Source of the DNA: Nitrosospira sp. Nsp2
GTDB lineage: Bacteria > Pseudomonadota > Gammaproteobacteria > Burkholderiales > Nitrosomonadaceae
Length of the DNA stretch: 64,000 nucleotides
Assembly (NCBI RefSeq): GCF_003050965.1
Contig: NZ_QAOU01000007.1
Coordinates: forward strand, 62,001-126,000
Reading direction: 5' to 3'
The position numbers were made by a program, and so were the translations under genes. Below are positions 48,030-56,505 of this stretch, one piece after another (position 1 is the stretch's first letter; each line of letters opens with the position of its first letter). The notes beneath the pieces are model-generated. The model was not told the origin of the DNA, did not search any database, and was given only the letters and a program-made list of their open reading frames with translations.

Positions 48030-48149
48030 ATGCAGCGGAAAACAAATTCGGCTGTCGTTTCTGCTATTGGAGCCGGATTCTTTACACTGTTATCGCATGC
48101 GCCAACGATAATAACCCATCTAGAAAATTTGCCTAAAGATGTATCGTAG
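48030..48149 (+). CDS. Possible 39-residue membrane peptide
   Basis: An ATG at 48030 opens a 39-codon frame, MQRKTNSAVVSAIGAGFF and onwards, ending DVS. It has one hydrophobic segment (AVVSAIGAGFFTLLSHAPTII). AGAGGAG lies 12 bases upstream, a bit far. It could be a real small membrane protein, for example an anti-phage effector or toxin, or a fragment of a decayed gene, since the 47827-48249 stretch contains IS debris. I recognise no homologue. Confidence 0.25.
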   Translation: MQRKTNSAVVSAIGAGFFTLLSHAPTIITHLENLPKDVS

Positions 48150-48580
48150 TGCAATACGGTGCGCGATAATTCCACAGGCAGGCATGACGCTCCGAGATCC
48201 CCGTTTGCTCCCACATCGCCGTTTACTGCCTCACGCCTTGCTTGTGGAGTTAAGGCTTTCGGCCCAAGGCTACCTTCAGGGCTTCAGCATCCCGAAATGA
48301 CTCTGCTAATAGCTTTTTGAGTTGGTTATTCTCAGCTTCAAGGTCCCGCAGCCGTTTCGCGTCCGGCACGGTCATCCCGCCAAACTTCGCACGCCAAGTG
48401 TAGAACGAGCCATCGCTAAAGTCATACTGGCGGCATAATTCCCGGACCGGAACCCCTCCATCGGCCTGTTTCGGAAACCCAATAATTTGCTCATCCGTAA
48501 ACCGTTTCTTCACATTCGTTCTCCTCTCGAAAAACGAACTTTCCTAGATTCTAAATGCACTGTTTATGGGGAGCACGTCA
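48140..48580 (-). mobile_element. IS3-family remnant (left end, orfA and start of orfB)
   Basis: On the minus strand the remnant begins with TGACGTGCTCCCC at about 48580, an IS3-like terminal end. orfA follows, then a decayed start of orfB: EQTGISERHAC in one frame (about 48195-48170) and ELSRTVLHYDT in another, a frameshift. The rest of orfB and the other end are missing. The copy is dead, and it marks an old insertion in the element. Confidence 0.8.
48250..48513 (-). pseudogene. IS3-family transposase orfA (intact frame in a truncated IS)
   Basis: The 87-residue protein is a typical OrfA: a helix-turn-helix (RFTDEQIIGFPKQADGGVPVRELCRQYDFSDGSFYTWRAKFGG) followed by a leucine-zipper coiled coil (RLRDLEAENNQLKKLLAESF). 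It starts at GTG 48511-48513 with GAGGAG upstream. It is complete, but OrfB, which holds the DDE catalytic residues, is broken, so no functional transposase is made. Its upstream regulation is only that of the IS. Confidence 0.85.
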
Positions 48581-49367
48581 CCCCTTGTCAATAGTTTTTC
48601 GCTTTCAAGAGGCTCATCATTACTATGAACAAAGTTAACAATGGGAGACCGTGCTTATTAACATGTAAACCTCACAGTAGCGTATAAACACGGCTCGCTA
48701 TTGCTTATACTACACAGTAGCTCCTGACTTTCCTCCGGCGTCATAAGCTCAGGGGGTCAGGGCAAAAATCCAAAATAAACATCCTTAATTCTCAATGACT
48801 TAACTCGCCACACTGGAAACGTTTCCAGTTTCCACTAGCGTCTTACCTTGGCTGCCCGATTTTCCAATTCGCACACCAATTAGATTGTTTAAACGGCATA
48901 TTTGACAAGATTCGGTTTGGAAAACTTTAATTTATCATCTGCCGTTCGTTAAGCTATTGTTAATGTCCCCCTCACTTGATACCCAATATTGTAACGAAGC
49001 TCCAATAATGAACACGTGACAGGGCGCCAGGGGTTCAGGTTCAATACTGACGTGGGTGAAAAGGATAGGAGTATCTCGACCGATTTGGGCGTATGCGTTA
49101 TTGGCAAGATTTACATTGCTCAGCAATTTACTCAACCTTTGCCATTTCCAGCCCTGGACCATTTCTGCTAATACTCTAATACTTTGTGTCTATTTTTTTT
49201 GATAGTCAAAGTCACATTGCCACAGGGACTGTCCGACCCTCCCGGCAATACCGGACATGGAATATCCTGGATATGCGTCTTCCCGACTGTTAAAAACTCC
49301 TACTTTCTCTCTTCATTTTTTTCAACCTTAGTATTTATCCAAGCTATCACTATCAAAGAGGTCTTAC
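48581..49367. other. AT-rich stretch upstream of the AAA ATPase gene, no gene seen
   Basis: These 787 bases hold the second palindrome (48816-48827) but no supported gene. Two short frames, 48935-49162 minus and 49184-49375 plus, lack ribosome sites and familiar motifs. The high A+T content fits foreign promoter DNA. Confidence 0.5.
48816..48827. promoter_or_regulatory. Palindrome GGAAACGTTTCC, copy 2
   Basis: Here the symmetry extends to 18 bp, ACTGGAAACGTTTCCAGT at 48813-48830. It is 541 bp upstream of the AAA ATPase gene. This is the longest of the four copies. Confidence 0.6.
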
Positions 49368-50663
49368 TTGATTGATCCAGAAAAAGGATTCACATCCGAC
49401 GTTATAACAGATCCGGAACGATTTGTTGGACGTACGGAACTCATCAGATCCTGCATGCAAGCACTGAACTCCCCCACTAGCTTAATCGCAATATATGGCA
49501 AACGGGGGGTTGGAAAATCATCGTTACTAAGACAAGTGCAACAAATGGCTCTAGGAGATTACAGTTTAGCAACTAGGGCCGGTTTAGATCATGAAATACC
49601 CCAATCGCCTAGAACGTTTTTAACCGTTTTTTATTCCTGTGACTCAATCATAAATTCCGGTGAGGAACTCCTCCACCGATTATGTAATGACCAAAATGAT
49701 GAAGATGGATTGTTGCGGCTTGTGCCTAGTGACGGTAAGGAATTGGTAGAGTTTACTAGGACCAAAGAAGTCGGCGGCGGCGCTGATTTGAAGGTTGTTA
49801 ATTGGGGTATTAAAGGAATTGAAACATCAAAATACGCCAAGGTTGTAGACGGCAATACGGTTCAAACTTTTAGGAATTTTGTTTCATCTATCGTTCAGCA
49901 CCAAGTTAAGAAAATGATGAAACGGGATGGTTTACTCATCCTCCTAGATGAGTTTGATGTTTTACCGAACAAAACAGGGTTGGGTTCACTAATTAAATCG
50001 CTAAGCTCCAAAGATGTAAAGTTTGGTGTTTGTGGCATCGGTCAAGATTTGACAAATCTTATTGATGATCACGCATCGGTAGAGCGTCTTTTGGAACAAG
50101 GCGCTATCCATGTTAAACCAATGCCCCATGACGAAGCCTGTGCTGTTTTGGATAAGGCGGAAGAATTATTTCAGGGAGAGCTTACTATTGATCGCGATGT
50201 AAAAGACGCAATAGTGTCTGTATCCCAAGGCTACCCGTACTTTATACAGATGATAGGAAAATCTTGTGCCAATAAAGCATCTCAACTGGGAGCTACTTGC
50301 GTCAATGAAACTGTTTACGGCAAGGTAATGAACGACATAAAGAACGGTATCGCTTTCCCCAATCTTGAGAGTTCCTATAAAAAAGCCATTGGTAATTCTG
50401 AAAGCAGACAAATGCTATTACACCTTCTCGCTGACCACCCAGAGGAAGAGACATTGTTTCACGAGGACGTTGGACGGATTTTTCTTAAAAACGTTAGGAG
50501 GGACGCACCAGATTTTGATGTCGATAATCTCGATCAAAACCTTCCGCGTTTAATCGATAAAAACTATGGCCCAGTATTAAGGAGAATTCCGGAAGGACAA
50601 GGGATATATGAATTTATTAATCCTGTTTTTCGACTTTATGTAAAACTGAGGGCCATAACATAA
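49368..50663 (+). CDS. Orphan AAA/STAND-type ATPase, possible defence protein
   Basis: The 431-residue protein looks like an Orc1/STAND-type ATPase. It has a PERFVGRTELI entry motif at 16-26, Walker A GKRGVGKSS at 44-52, Walker B LLILLDEFD at 189-197 with Asp194 and Glu195, a sensor-like VKFGVCGIGQDLTNL, and a C-terminal helical/winged-helix-like part (FHEDVGRIFL, YEFINPVFRLYVKL). No effector domain is recognisable. The start is TTG 49368, with AGAGG 6 bases upstream. It sits alone between two IS remnants and is rich in A and T. Proteins of this type can act as sensor ATPases in defence or regulation; the role here is unknown. Confidence 0.7.
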   Translation: MIDPEKGFTSDVITDPERFVGRTELIRSCMQALNSPTSLIAIYGKRGVGKSSLLRQVQQMALGDYSLATRAGLDHEIPQSPRTFLTVFYSCDSIINSGEELLHRLCNDQNDEDGLLRLVPSDGKELVEFTRTKEVGGGADLKVVNWGIKGIETSKYAKVVDGNTVQTFRNFVSSIVQHQVKKMMKRDGLLILLDEFDVLPNKTGLGSLIKSLSSKDVKFGVCGIGQDLTNLIDDHASVERLLEQGAIHVKPMPHDEACAVLDKAEELFQGELTIDRDVKDAIVSVSQGYPYFIQMIGKSCANKASQLGATCVNETVYGKVMNDIKNGIAFPNLESSYKKAIGNSESRQMLLHLLADHPEEETLFHEDVGRIFLKNVRRDAPDFDVDNLDQNLPRLIDKNYGPVLRRIPEGQGIYEFINPVFRLYVKLRAIT

Positions 50664-50762
50664 TTCTAGGAAAAAATTTAACTGGTGGCGGCGCATAAAA
50701 AGCGAGTCGCCATGATCTAATTAGACTCAGTCGATTGATCCCAATTCGCTACGAATCCTACG

Positions 50763-51059
50763 TGTTAGTGCCGCTGTAATACTGACCCATTGAACCGGAG
50801 TAAAACTGACTCGCTTGGGTGAATATAGGGACTTTTTGGCTGCCGATTATGTTGACTCAGGAGGAAGCAGTAAAAATCAATCAAGGTATTGATGCGGCCC
50901 GGTACTCGAATTCGGGAGATGGCGCGTCCAATCAAGCTTGATCCGTACAAGGATTATTTGCTGGAACGTGTCCATGCCGCAGGGCCGCACTGGATTCCGG
51001 CCGTAGTGTTGCTTCGAGAGATAAAAGAGCGTGGCTATCCTGGCGTGTTACGTAGCTAA
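50763..51059 (+). mobile_element. IS21-family remnant (left end and broken istA)
   Basis: TGTTAGTGCCG at 50763 and the repeated AATACTGACCC/AAACTGACTC pattern are an IS21-type terminus. istA starts at ATG 50849 (LTQEEAVKI) and shifts frame to give [42 protein letters not shown] before a stop at 51057-51059. The N-terminal helix-turn-helix is partly deleted and the remainder of istA, all of istB and the right end are missing. It is inactive. Confidence 0.85.
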
Positions 51060-51172
51060 AGGAGTTTCGGAGCACCCAGCCAGGACGCAGCCCGCAACGT
51101 AGGCCTTCTCGTGTGAGAGCCCATCTCCCAGATCGCTAGCGAGTTTCTCATGCCCGACATTCCTTAATACTG

Positions 51173-52825
51173 TCATGACTTTTGCCCTCCTTCCAGCGAA
51201 TCGACACCACCTGAACCAGGTACGCAGCTGTTGGACAGTTTGGAAGGCTCGGATAGTTTTTCAGGAAGTATTCCCATATAAGTGTTACTAGGTGAAATTC
51301 TCCCAAAACCCTCCGAACTATCCGAACCGTCCAATAAACCGATACCGTGATAAAAGACCGTCCCCCGTTTATCTTTCGTGAAACCGCGCTCTGTCAACTT
51401 TCTTCCGAACTGGCAGGAGTTCATGATATCCCGCCCACTATTTTCCGTATGTCGCTTAAAACTGCTATAGAGCGATTTCGCTGCGCTAGTAGCACTAGCC
51501 AATTGTATACAGCAGCTTTCCAGCCAGTCCCCGACCAAGTCCATTTCTTTCCTGTATAGATCGGTAGCGCCCGTAACTTCACGGGGAGGGTTTAACCCCT
51601 GCCGCTGCCAGTCCAGACATCCGTTGACCGCCCATGCAAGAATGCCTGAATATTCCAAGCGCAGCTTATCTCCGAGTTTGCGATCCATTTCATCTAGCGA
51701 AAAGGTGACACTGAAAGGCACTAGGTGAATACGCCGCCATATGGCGTAATCATCACCGCGAATAACTGGCTTGTGGTTGGCGGCGAGCCAAATCTTGCTA
51801 GTCGGTTTGAACACAAAGTGTTCGCCATAAAGGAATCGGGCTGCAATATCGTCGCCGCCGGTAAGTTGCTTAACCGTGGCCTCCCCAAACCGGCGGCCTT
51901 CGTCTGTTTCGGAAGTAGCCACAAAACGCATTCCACGCAATCGAGCGATGTCGTTGGTAGCACTGCCTTCGCGTTTCACCATCAGAGTTTCTGCCGCACA
52001 CTGGGTAGCATAGCCTCCCAACATCTCCCTGATCACGTTCAGGAACGTACTCTTGCCATTTGCGCCCATTCCGTGGAGGAAGAAAAGGCATTGCTCGGAA
52101 ACGTTTCCGGTTAAGCTGTAACCGATGGCTCGCTGAAGGAATTCCACAAGGTGAACGTTGCCGCCTGTAATCTTATCCAGAAATGAAATCCAGGTTGGGC
52201 AGTGCGAATCATCCTCGTAATCAACATGCGCATGCTTGGTAACATATTCTTCTCGACGGGATTTTCTCAGCCGGCCGGTTCTAAGGTCTATAACTCCATT
52301 GTTAACCCCAAGTAACCAGTCGTCCTGATCTAACTCTTTCTGACTGATCGTAATCCCCGGCTCTGACTTGGCAAGCTCTATCATTGCATGGAGGCTTGGT
52401 AGATTCTGGGATTTATCAGCGTGGGCGGCTACGGTTCTTGCTTGCTCCCTATCCTGTGCCTTTGCTGCTTCACGATAGATTTGTTCTGCTGTTTTTTTGG
52501 CAAAGCGCATGATTGCCCCGTCGACGTCGGGGGTCCATCGAAGGCCGTCCCAGACAATCCACCGCTTAAACTCTGCGACCCAGCGGATGTTTACCCCATG
52601 TTTAACCACTAGCCGCTCTGCGTTCCCTATATCTGTGAGTCTTTGTTGTCGTTTTAACGCTGGCGCGTCTTGAGGCGCACTGGGGAAACAATTGATAATT
52701 CCTTCTCCTTTGGAGCGGGAATTAACGGGGAACAGAGAGGGCACATTAGCGCCACGAGACACTTCCCCATTTACCAACTCTGGTACTTCGCCATCTTTCG
52801 GCAATGCACTCTTCTCAGTCTTCAT
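51173..52825 (-). CDS. Phage/plasmid-type primase-helicase (D5 N-like plus SF3 helicase)
   Basis: The 550-residue protein has a D5 N-like region (DWLLGVNNGVIDLRTG at about 169-184) and a superfamily 3 helicase core with Walker A HGMGANGKST at 251-260, FVATSETDEGRRF (Walker B/sensor zone) and KIWLAANHKPVIRGDDYAIWRR (motif C). P4-like satellites and plasmids use such proteins to start their own replication. No separate primase zinc domain is visible. The start ATG overlaps the HTH gene by 11 bp, so the two form an operon. A GGAAACGTTTCC palindrome lies inside it. It is probably the replication protein of the element. Confidence 0.88.
   Translation of the reverse strand: MKTEKSALPKDGEVPELVNGEVSRGANVPSLFPVNSRSKGEGIINCFPSAPQDAPALKRQQRLTDIGNAERLVVKHGVNIRWVAEFKRWIVWDGLRWTPDVDGAIMRFAKKTAEQIYREAAKAQDREQARTVAAHADKSQNLPSLHAMIELAKSEPGITISQKELDQDDWLLGVNNGVIDLRTGRLRKSRREEYVTKHAHVDYEDDSHCPTWISFLDKITGGNVHLVEFLQRAIGYSLTGNVSEQCLFFLHGMGANGKSTFLNVIREMLGGYATQCAAETLMVKREGSATNDIARLRGMRFVATSETDEGRRFGEATVKQLTGGDDIAARFLYGEHFVFKPTSKIWLAANHKPVIRGDDYAIWRRIHLVPFSVTFSLDEMDRKLGDKLRLEYSGILAWAVNGCLDWQRQGLNPPREVTGATDLYRKEMDLVGDWLESCCIQLASATSAAKSLYSSFKRHTENSGRDIMNSCQFGRKLTERGFTKDKRGTVFYHGIGLLDGSDSSEGFGRISPSNTYMGILPEKLSEPSKLSNSCVPGSGGVDSLEGGQKS
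52097..52108. promoter_or_regulatory. Palindrome GGAAACGTTTCC, copy 3 (inside the primase gene)
   Basis: The symmetry extends to CGGAAACGTTTCCG (52096-52109). It lies in the coding region of the primase-helicase, at the NVSEQ codons just before Walker A. A coding location could fit a replication or DNA-organisation site as well as an operator. Confidence 0.5.
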
Positions 52826-53066
52826 TTAGGCCCCCTGCCGTGATAGTGCGGGAAGCGAGCCAGCTATCCAGATCGGCTACGCGATATTTCACGAGACGGC
52901 CAACCTTGATGTATGGGATAAGGTATCTTTTCGTACAGCGCCAAACGTTAAGAGTACCAGCGGTAATGCCAAGATACGCGGCTGCGTCGGTCGAGCTTAG
53001 CTGGAAGGTGGGACGAGGGCTAGGAACTGGGGATGTTGCGGATGTATGTTGCATGTTGCTCTCCAA
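52815..53066 (-). CDS. Small helix-turn-helix protein (AlpA/excisionase-like)
   Basis: The 83-residue protein contains a MerR/AlpA-like winged helix: FQLSSTDAAAYLGITAGTLNVWRCTKRYLIPYIKVGRLVKYRVADLDSWL. Proteins of this type in integrative elements act as excisionase or as the activator of the integrase and replication genes. It is the first gene of an operon with the primase-helicase and overlaps it by 11 bp. It is the most likely element-encoded DNA binder, but it is too short to be a LacI-type regulator that would recognise the palindrome. Confidence 0.82.
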   Translation of the reverse strand: MESNMQHTSATSPVPSPRPTFQLSSTDAAAYLGITAGTLNVWRCTKRYLIPYIKVGRLVKYRVADLDSWLASRTITAGGLNED

Positions 53067-53721
53067 TCAAGAAAGTGGATTTCTTGACGGATTGGCCCAC
53101 CCAAATACAAAAGGGAAGCGCAAGCCGTCGGCTCGACACTTCCCCATCATTTTGGAGACTCAGATATTTCGCCAGGTAACCGGACTAACGTCTCCTCCAC
53201 GTTCTGGAGGAATTGTACCCGCACTACATATCAGTATTCTTAAGTATACTATCATTATTCATTTGAAATTTCAATCTCACGCAATTAACTTAAGTTCCTG
53301 TCGTTTAATTCAAAAATCCTAAGGAGTGTGACATTCTGTCGTGGAAACGTTTCCAGTGGCAGCCGTATGGGACTGAAACAAGGGATTTTTCTTATTCTGC
53401 CATGGGCTAGTTGAATTCAATTAATTGTAAGTCGCGTTTCATCTGCCAAACAATGCCAGATTCGAGTTACCGTTATCGACCCCCAACGCACCCGTTTAAG
53501 TACAGCAGCGAATCAGACGGCTTCCGTGCGAACCGCACATCCGGAAAATACAAAATTTCGAACATACCAGAAGGCGAGTTTAGCTAAAAGGTACGGTCGT
53601 ACCAGCTGACGCCGGCGCACGGAAAGGCATAGCCACTATGTTACTGTTACGAATTCGCTTACACAGGCCACTTCTTATATCATTCGCATAACGCCAACTA
53701 GAGCCAAGAGCAATCTCGCGA
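53067..53721. other. Divergent control region between the HTH gene and hsdR
   Basis: These 655 bases hold no supported gene. They contain the fourth palindrome (53343-53354) and should contain both the leftward promoter for the HTH-primase operon and the rightward promoter for hsdRSM. I could not pick clear -35/-10 pairs. Confidence 0.55.
53343..53354. promoter_or_regulatory. Palindrome GGAAACGTTTCC, copy 4
   Basis: Symmetry extends to TGGAAACGTTTCCA (53342-53355). It is 276 bp upstream of the HTH gene and 368 bp upstream of hsdR, so it could control either direction. Confidence 0.6.
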
Positions 53722-56505
53722 ATGACCGAGAACCAGAACCCAGAACAAAAAGCCCGAGACAATATTGACGCACTGCTCAAGCAAGCAGGCTGGGTCGTTC
53801 GATCAGCGAAGAAAATTGACTTCGGCGTGGGGCTCGGCATCGCGGTCAGGGAATACCAAACCGATGTCGGTCCGGCGGACTATGTCTTATTTGTTGACAA
53901 AAAGGCAGTGGGCGTCATCGAGGCAAAGAAGGAAGACCTTGGCCACAAACTCATCGAAGTCGAACAGCAGACTGAAGGTTACGCCGCTGCCAAGTTAAAG
54001 TGGGTGAACAACAAGGAACCCTTGCCCTTCCTCTACGAAAGCACAGGCATCATCACCCGCTTCACCGATGGCCGTGACCCCAAGCCCCGTTCCCGAGAAG
54101 TGTTCAACTTCCCCCGCCCAGAAACCATCAAGGGATGGTTATCCCAAGGCGTCAGCCTGCGCCAGCGCTTGCAAACCATCCCCGATCTGAACCCGAGCCA
54201 CTTGCCCGCCCAGACACTGCACCTGCGCGACTGTCAGGAAATTGCCATCACCAATCTGGAGAAATCGTTCAAGGCGGACCGGCCACGCGCCCTAATCCAG
54301 ATGGCCACTGGGGCCGGCAAGACCTACACCGCCATCACCTCCATCTATCGGCTGCTTAGGTACGCAGAAGGGAAACGCATCCTATTCCTCGTCGACACCA
54401 AGAACCTTGGCGAGCAGGCCGAGCAGGAAATGATGTCCTACGTCCCTCTCGACGATAACCGCAAGTTCACCGAGCTCTACAACGTTCAGCGGCTCAAGTC
54501 TTCGTACATCGCCAAGGATAGCCAGGTCTGCATCAGCACCATTCAGCGCCTGTACTCCATCCTCAAGGGCACCGAGCTCGACGAAGCCGCGGAAGAAATC
54601 AACCCGGCCGAGCTTGCTCAACCTAAGGCGCCGCTGCCGGTCGTCTATAATGACAAGATTCCGCCGGAGTTCTTCGACTTCATCTACATCGACGAATGCC
54701 ACCGCTCCATCTACAACCTCTGGCAACAGGTCATCGACTACTTCGACGCCAGCCTGATCGGTCTTACTGCCACGCCGGATAACCGCACCTACGGCTTCTT
54801 CAAGAAAAACGTTGTCAGCGACTACAGCCACGAAAAAGCCGTGGCCGATGGCGTTAACGTCGGCAATGAAATCTACGTCATCGAAACGCAGGTCACTAAA
54901 GCCGGCGGCGAAATCAAGGCGCAGCAGCAGGTCGAGCGCCGCGAAAAGCTCACCCGCAAGAAGCGCTGGGAGCAGCAGGACGAAGACGAGACTTACTCTG
55001 CCGCCCAGCTCGATAGAAACATCGTCAACCCGGACCAGATACGCACGGTCATACGCACTTTCCGCAACAAGCTGCCCGAGATATTCCCCGGCCGCACAGA
55101 AGTGCCGAAGACCCTTATCTTCGCCAAGACCGACAGCCACGCCGACGACATCATCCAAACCATGCGCGAAGAGTTCGGCGAGGGGAATGCCTTCTGCAAG
55201 AAACTCACCTACAAGATCGAAGAAGACCCTAAGTCCGTCCTGGCCCAGTTCCGTAACGATTACTACCCGCGCATCGCGGTCACCGTCGATATGATCGCCA
55301 CCGGCACCGACGTCAAACCGCTCGAATGTCTGCTCTTCATGCGCGACGTCAAGAGCCGCAACTACTTCGAGCAAATGAAGGGGCGCGGCACCCGCACGCT
55401 GGACATGGACGATCTGAGGAAAGTCACGCCATCCGCCAAGAGTGCCAAGACCCACTACGTCATTGTCGACGCCATCGGCGTAACCAAATCGCTCAAGACG
55501 GCTAGCCAGCCCCTCATCACCAAGCCCACGGTACCGCTCAAGGATTTGGCCATGGCCGTCATGATGGGCGCCACCGACGAAGACACCGTTTCATCTCTCG
55601 CCGGCCGCCTGGCCCGCCTCAACAAGCAACTTGATAGCGATGAGCAACGGCAAATTCGCGACGCCGCCGGCGGCGTCGAGCTCAGCCAGATCGTCGGCAG
55701 GCTATTCAGCGCCATCGACGCCGACAACATCGAAGCCAGAGCCCTGGAGCTCGCTGGCCTTCCAATAGGTTGCGACCCCGGCGACACCCAGCGCCAGCAA
55801 GCCCAAGAACAGCTGGTCAATGCCGTCTCCAGTGTCCTCAACGGCGAGCTGGTCGAGCTCATCGACGCCATCCGCCGCGACAAAGAGCAGACCATCGACC
55901 ACGACAATATCGACACCCTGCTGCGTGCCGAATGGGACAAGGATGCCGCAAACAATGCACAGGCCCTGACCGACGAGTTTGCCGACTACCTGAAGTCCAA
56001 CCGGGACAACATCACCGCCCTTACCATCTTCTTCAGTCAGCCGTACAGAAGGCGCGAACTCAGCTTCGACCTCATCCGGCAGTTGCTCGATAAGCTCAGG
56101 ACCGACAAGCCCAAGCTCGCACCCCTGCGCGTGTGGCAGGCCTACAGCCAGCTGGACGCCTATAAAGGCGAGCACCCGATCAGCGAACTCACCGCGTTGG
56201 TGGCGCTCATCCGCCGGGTCTGCGGCATGGATGAAAAGCTATCGACCTTTGACGATACCGTCCGCCGTAACTTCCAGAACTGGGTGATGAAGCACCACTC
56301 CGGCGGCAGCGAGAAATTTAACGGGGAACAAATGAAGTGGCTGCGTATGATCCGGGATCACATTGCTAACTCATTCCACATCGAGCGGGCTGATCTTGAA
56401 CTGTCACCATTTGATGGGCAAGGTGGATTAGGAAAAATGTATCAACTGTTCGGCGCGAAGATGGACACAGTGTTGGATGATTTGAATGAGGGACTGGTGG
56501 CGTGA
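53722..56505 (+). CDS. hsdR: Type I restriction endonuclease subunit R
   Basis: HsdR is the translocating and cutting subunit of a type I restriction-modification enzyme. The 927-residue protein has the N-terminal PD-(D/E)xK nuclease (Asp53 in GPADY, Glu67-Ala-Lys69 in VIEAKK), SF2 helicase Walker A ATGAGKT at 195-201, DECH at 324-327, LTATP (motif III), and further helicase motifs (VTVDMIATGTDVKPLECLLF and QMKGRGTRT). It resembles the EcoEI-like class. The stop overlaps the hsdS start as GTGA, so R, S and M are translated as one coupled operon, in the order R-S-M. Confidence 0.96.
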   Translation: MTENQNPEQKARDNIDALLKQAGWVVRSAKKIDFGVGLGIAVREYQTDVGPADYVLFVDKKAVGVIEAKKEDLGHKLIEVEQQTEGYAAAKLKWVNNKEPLPFLYESTGIITRFTDGRDPKPRSREVFNFPRPETIKGWLSQGVSLRQRLQTIPDLNPSHLPAQTLHLRDCQEIAITNLEKSFKADRPRALIQMATGAGKTYTAITSIYRLLRYAEGKRILFLVDTKNLGEQAEQEMMSYVPLDDNRKFTELYNVQRLKSSYIAKDSQVCISTIQRLYSILKGTELDEAAEEINPAELAQPKAPLPVVYNDKIPPEFFDFIYIDECHRSIYNLWQQVIDYFDASLIGLTATPDNRTYGFFKKNVVSDYSHEKAVADGVNVGNEIYVIETQVTKAGGEIKAQQQVERREKLTRKKRWEQQDEDETYSAAQLDRNIVNPDQIRTVIRTFRNKLPEIFPGRTEVPKTLIFAKTDSHADDIIQTMREEFGEGNAFCKKLTYKIEEDPKSVLAQFRNDYYPRIAVTVDMIATGTDVKPLECLLFMRDVKSRNYFEQMKGRGTRTLDMDDLRKVTPSAKSAKTHYVIVDAIGVTKSLKTASQPLITKPTVPLKDLAMAVMMGATDEDTVSSLAGRLARLNKQLDSDEQRQIRDAAGGVELSQIVGRLFSAIDADNIEARALELAGLPIGCDPGDTQRQQAQEQLVNAVSSVLNGELVELIDAIRRDKEQTIDHDNIDTLLRAEWDKDAANNAQALTDEFADYLKSNRDNITALTIFFSQPYRRRELSFDLIRQLLDKLRTDKPKLAPLRVWQAYSQLDAYKGEHPISELTALVALIRRVCGMDEKLSTFDDTVRRNFQNWVMKHHSGGSEKFNGEQMKWLRMIRDHIANSFHIERADLELSPFDGQGGLGKMYQLFGAKMDTVLDDLNEGLVA

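Noticed and set aside
47936-48214. 92-codon minus-strand frame as a gene
   Set aside because: Part of it (ELSRTVLHYDT) matches the start of IS3 orfB out of frame with the rest, so it is transposase debris.
54382-55455. 357-codon minus-strand frame inside hsdR
   Set aside because: It is a mirror of the high-GC hsdR codon pattern; hsdR motifs in the same bases are complete.
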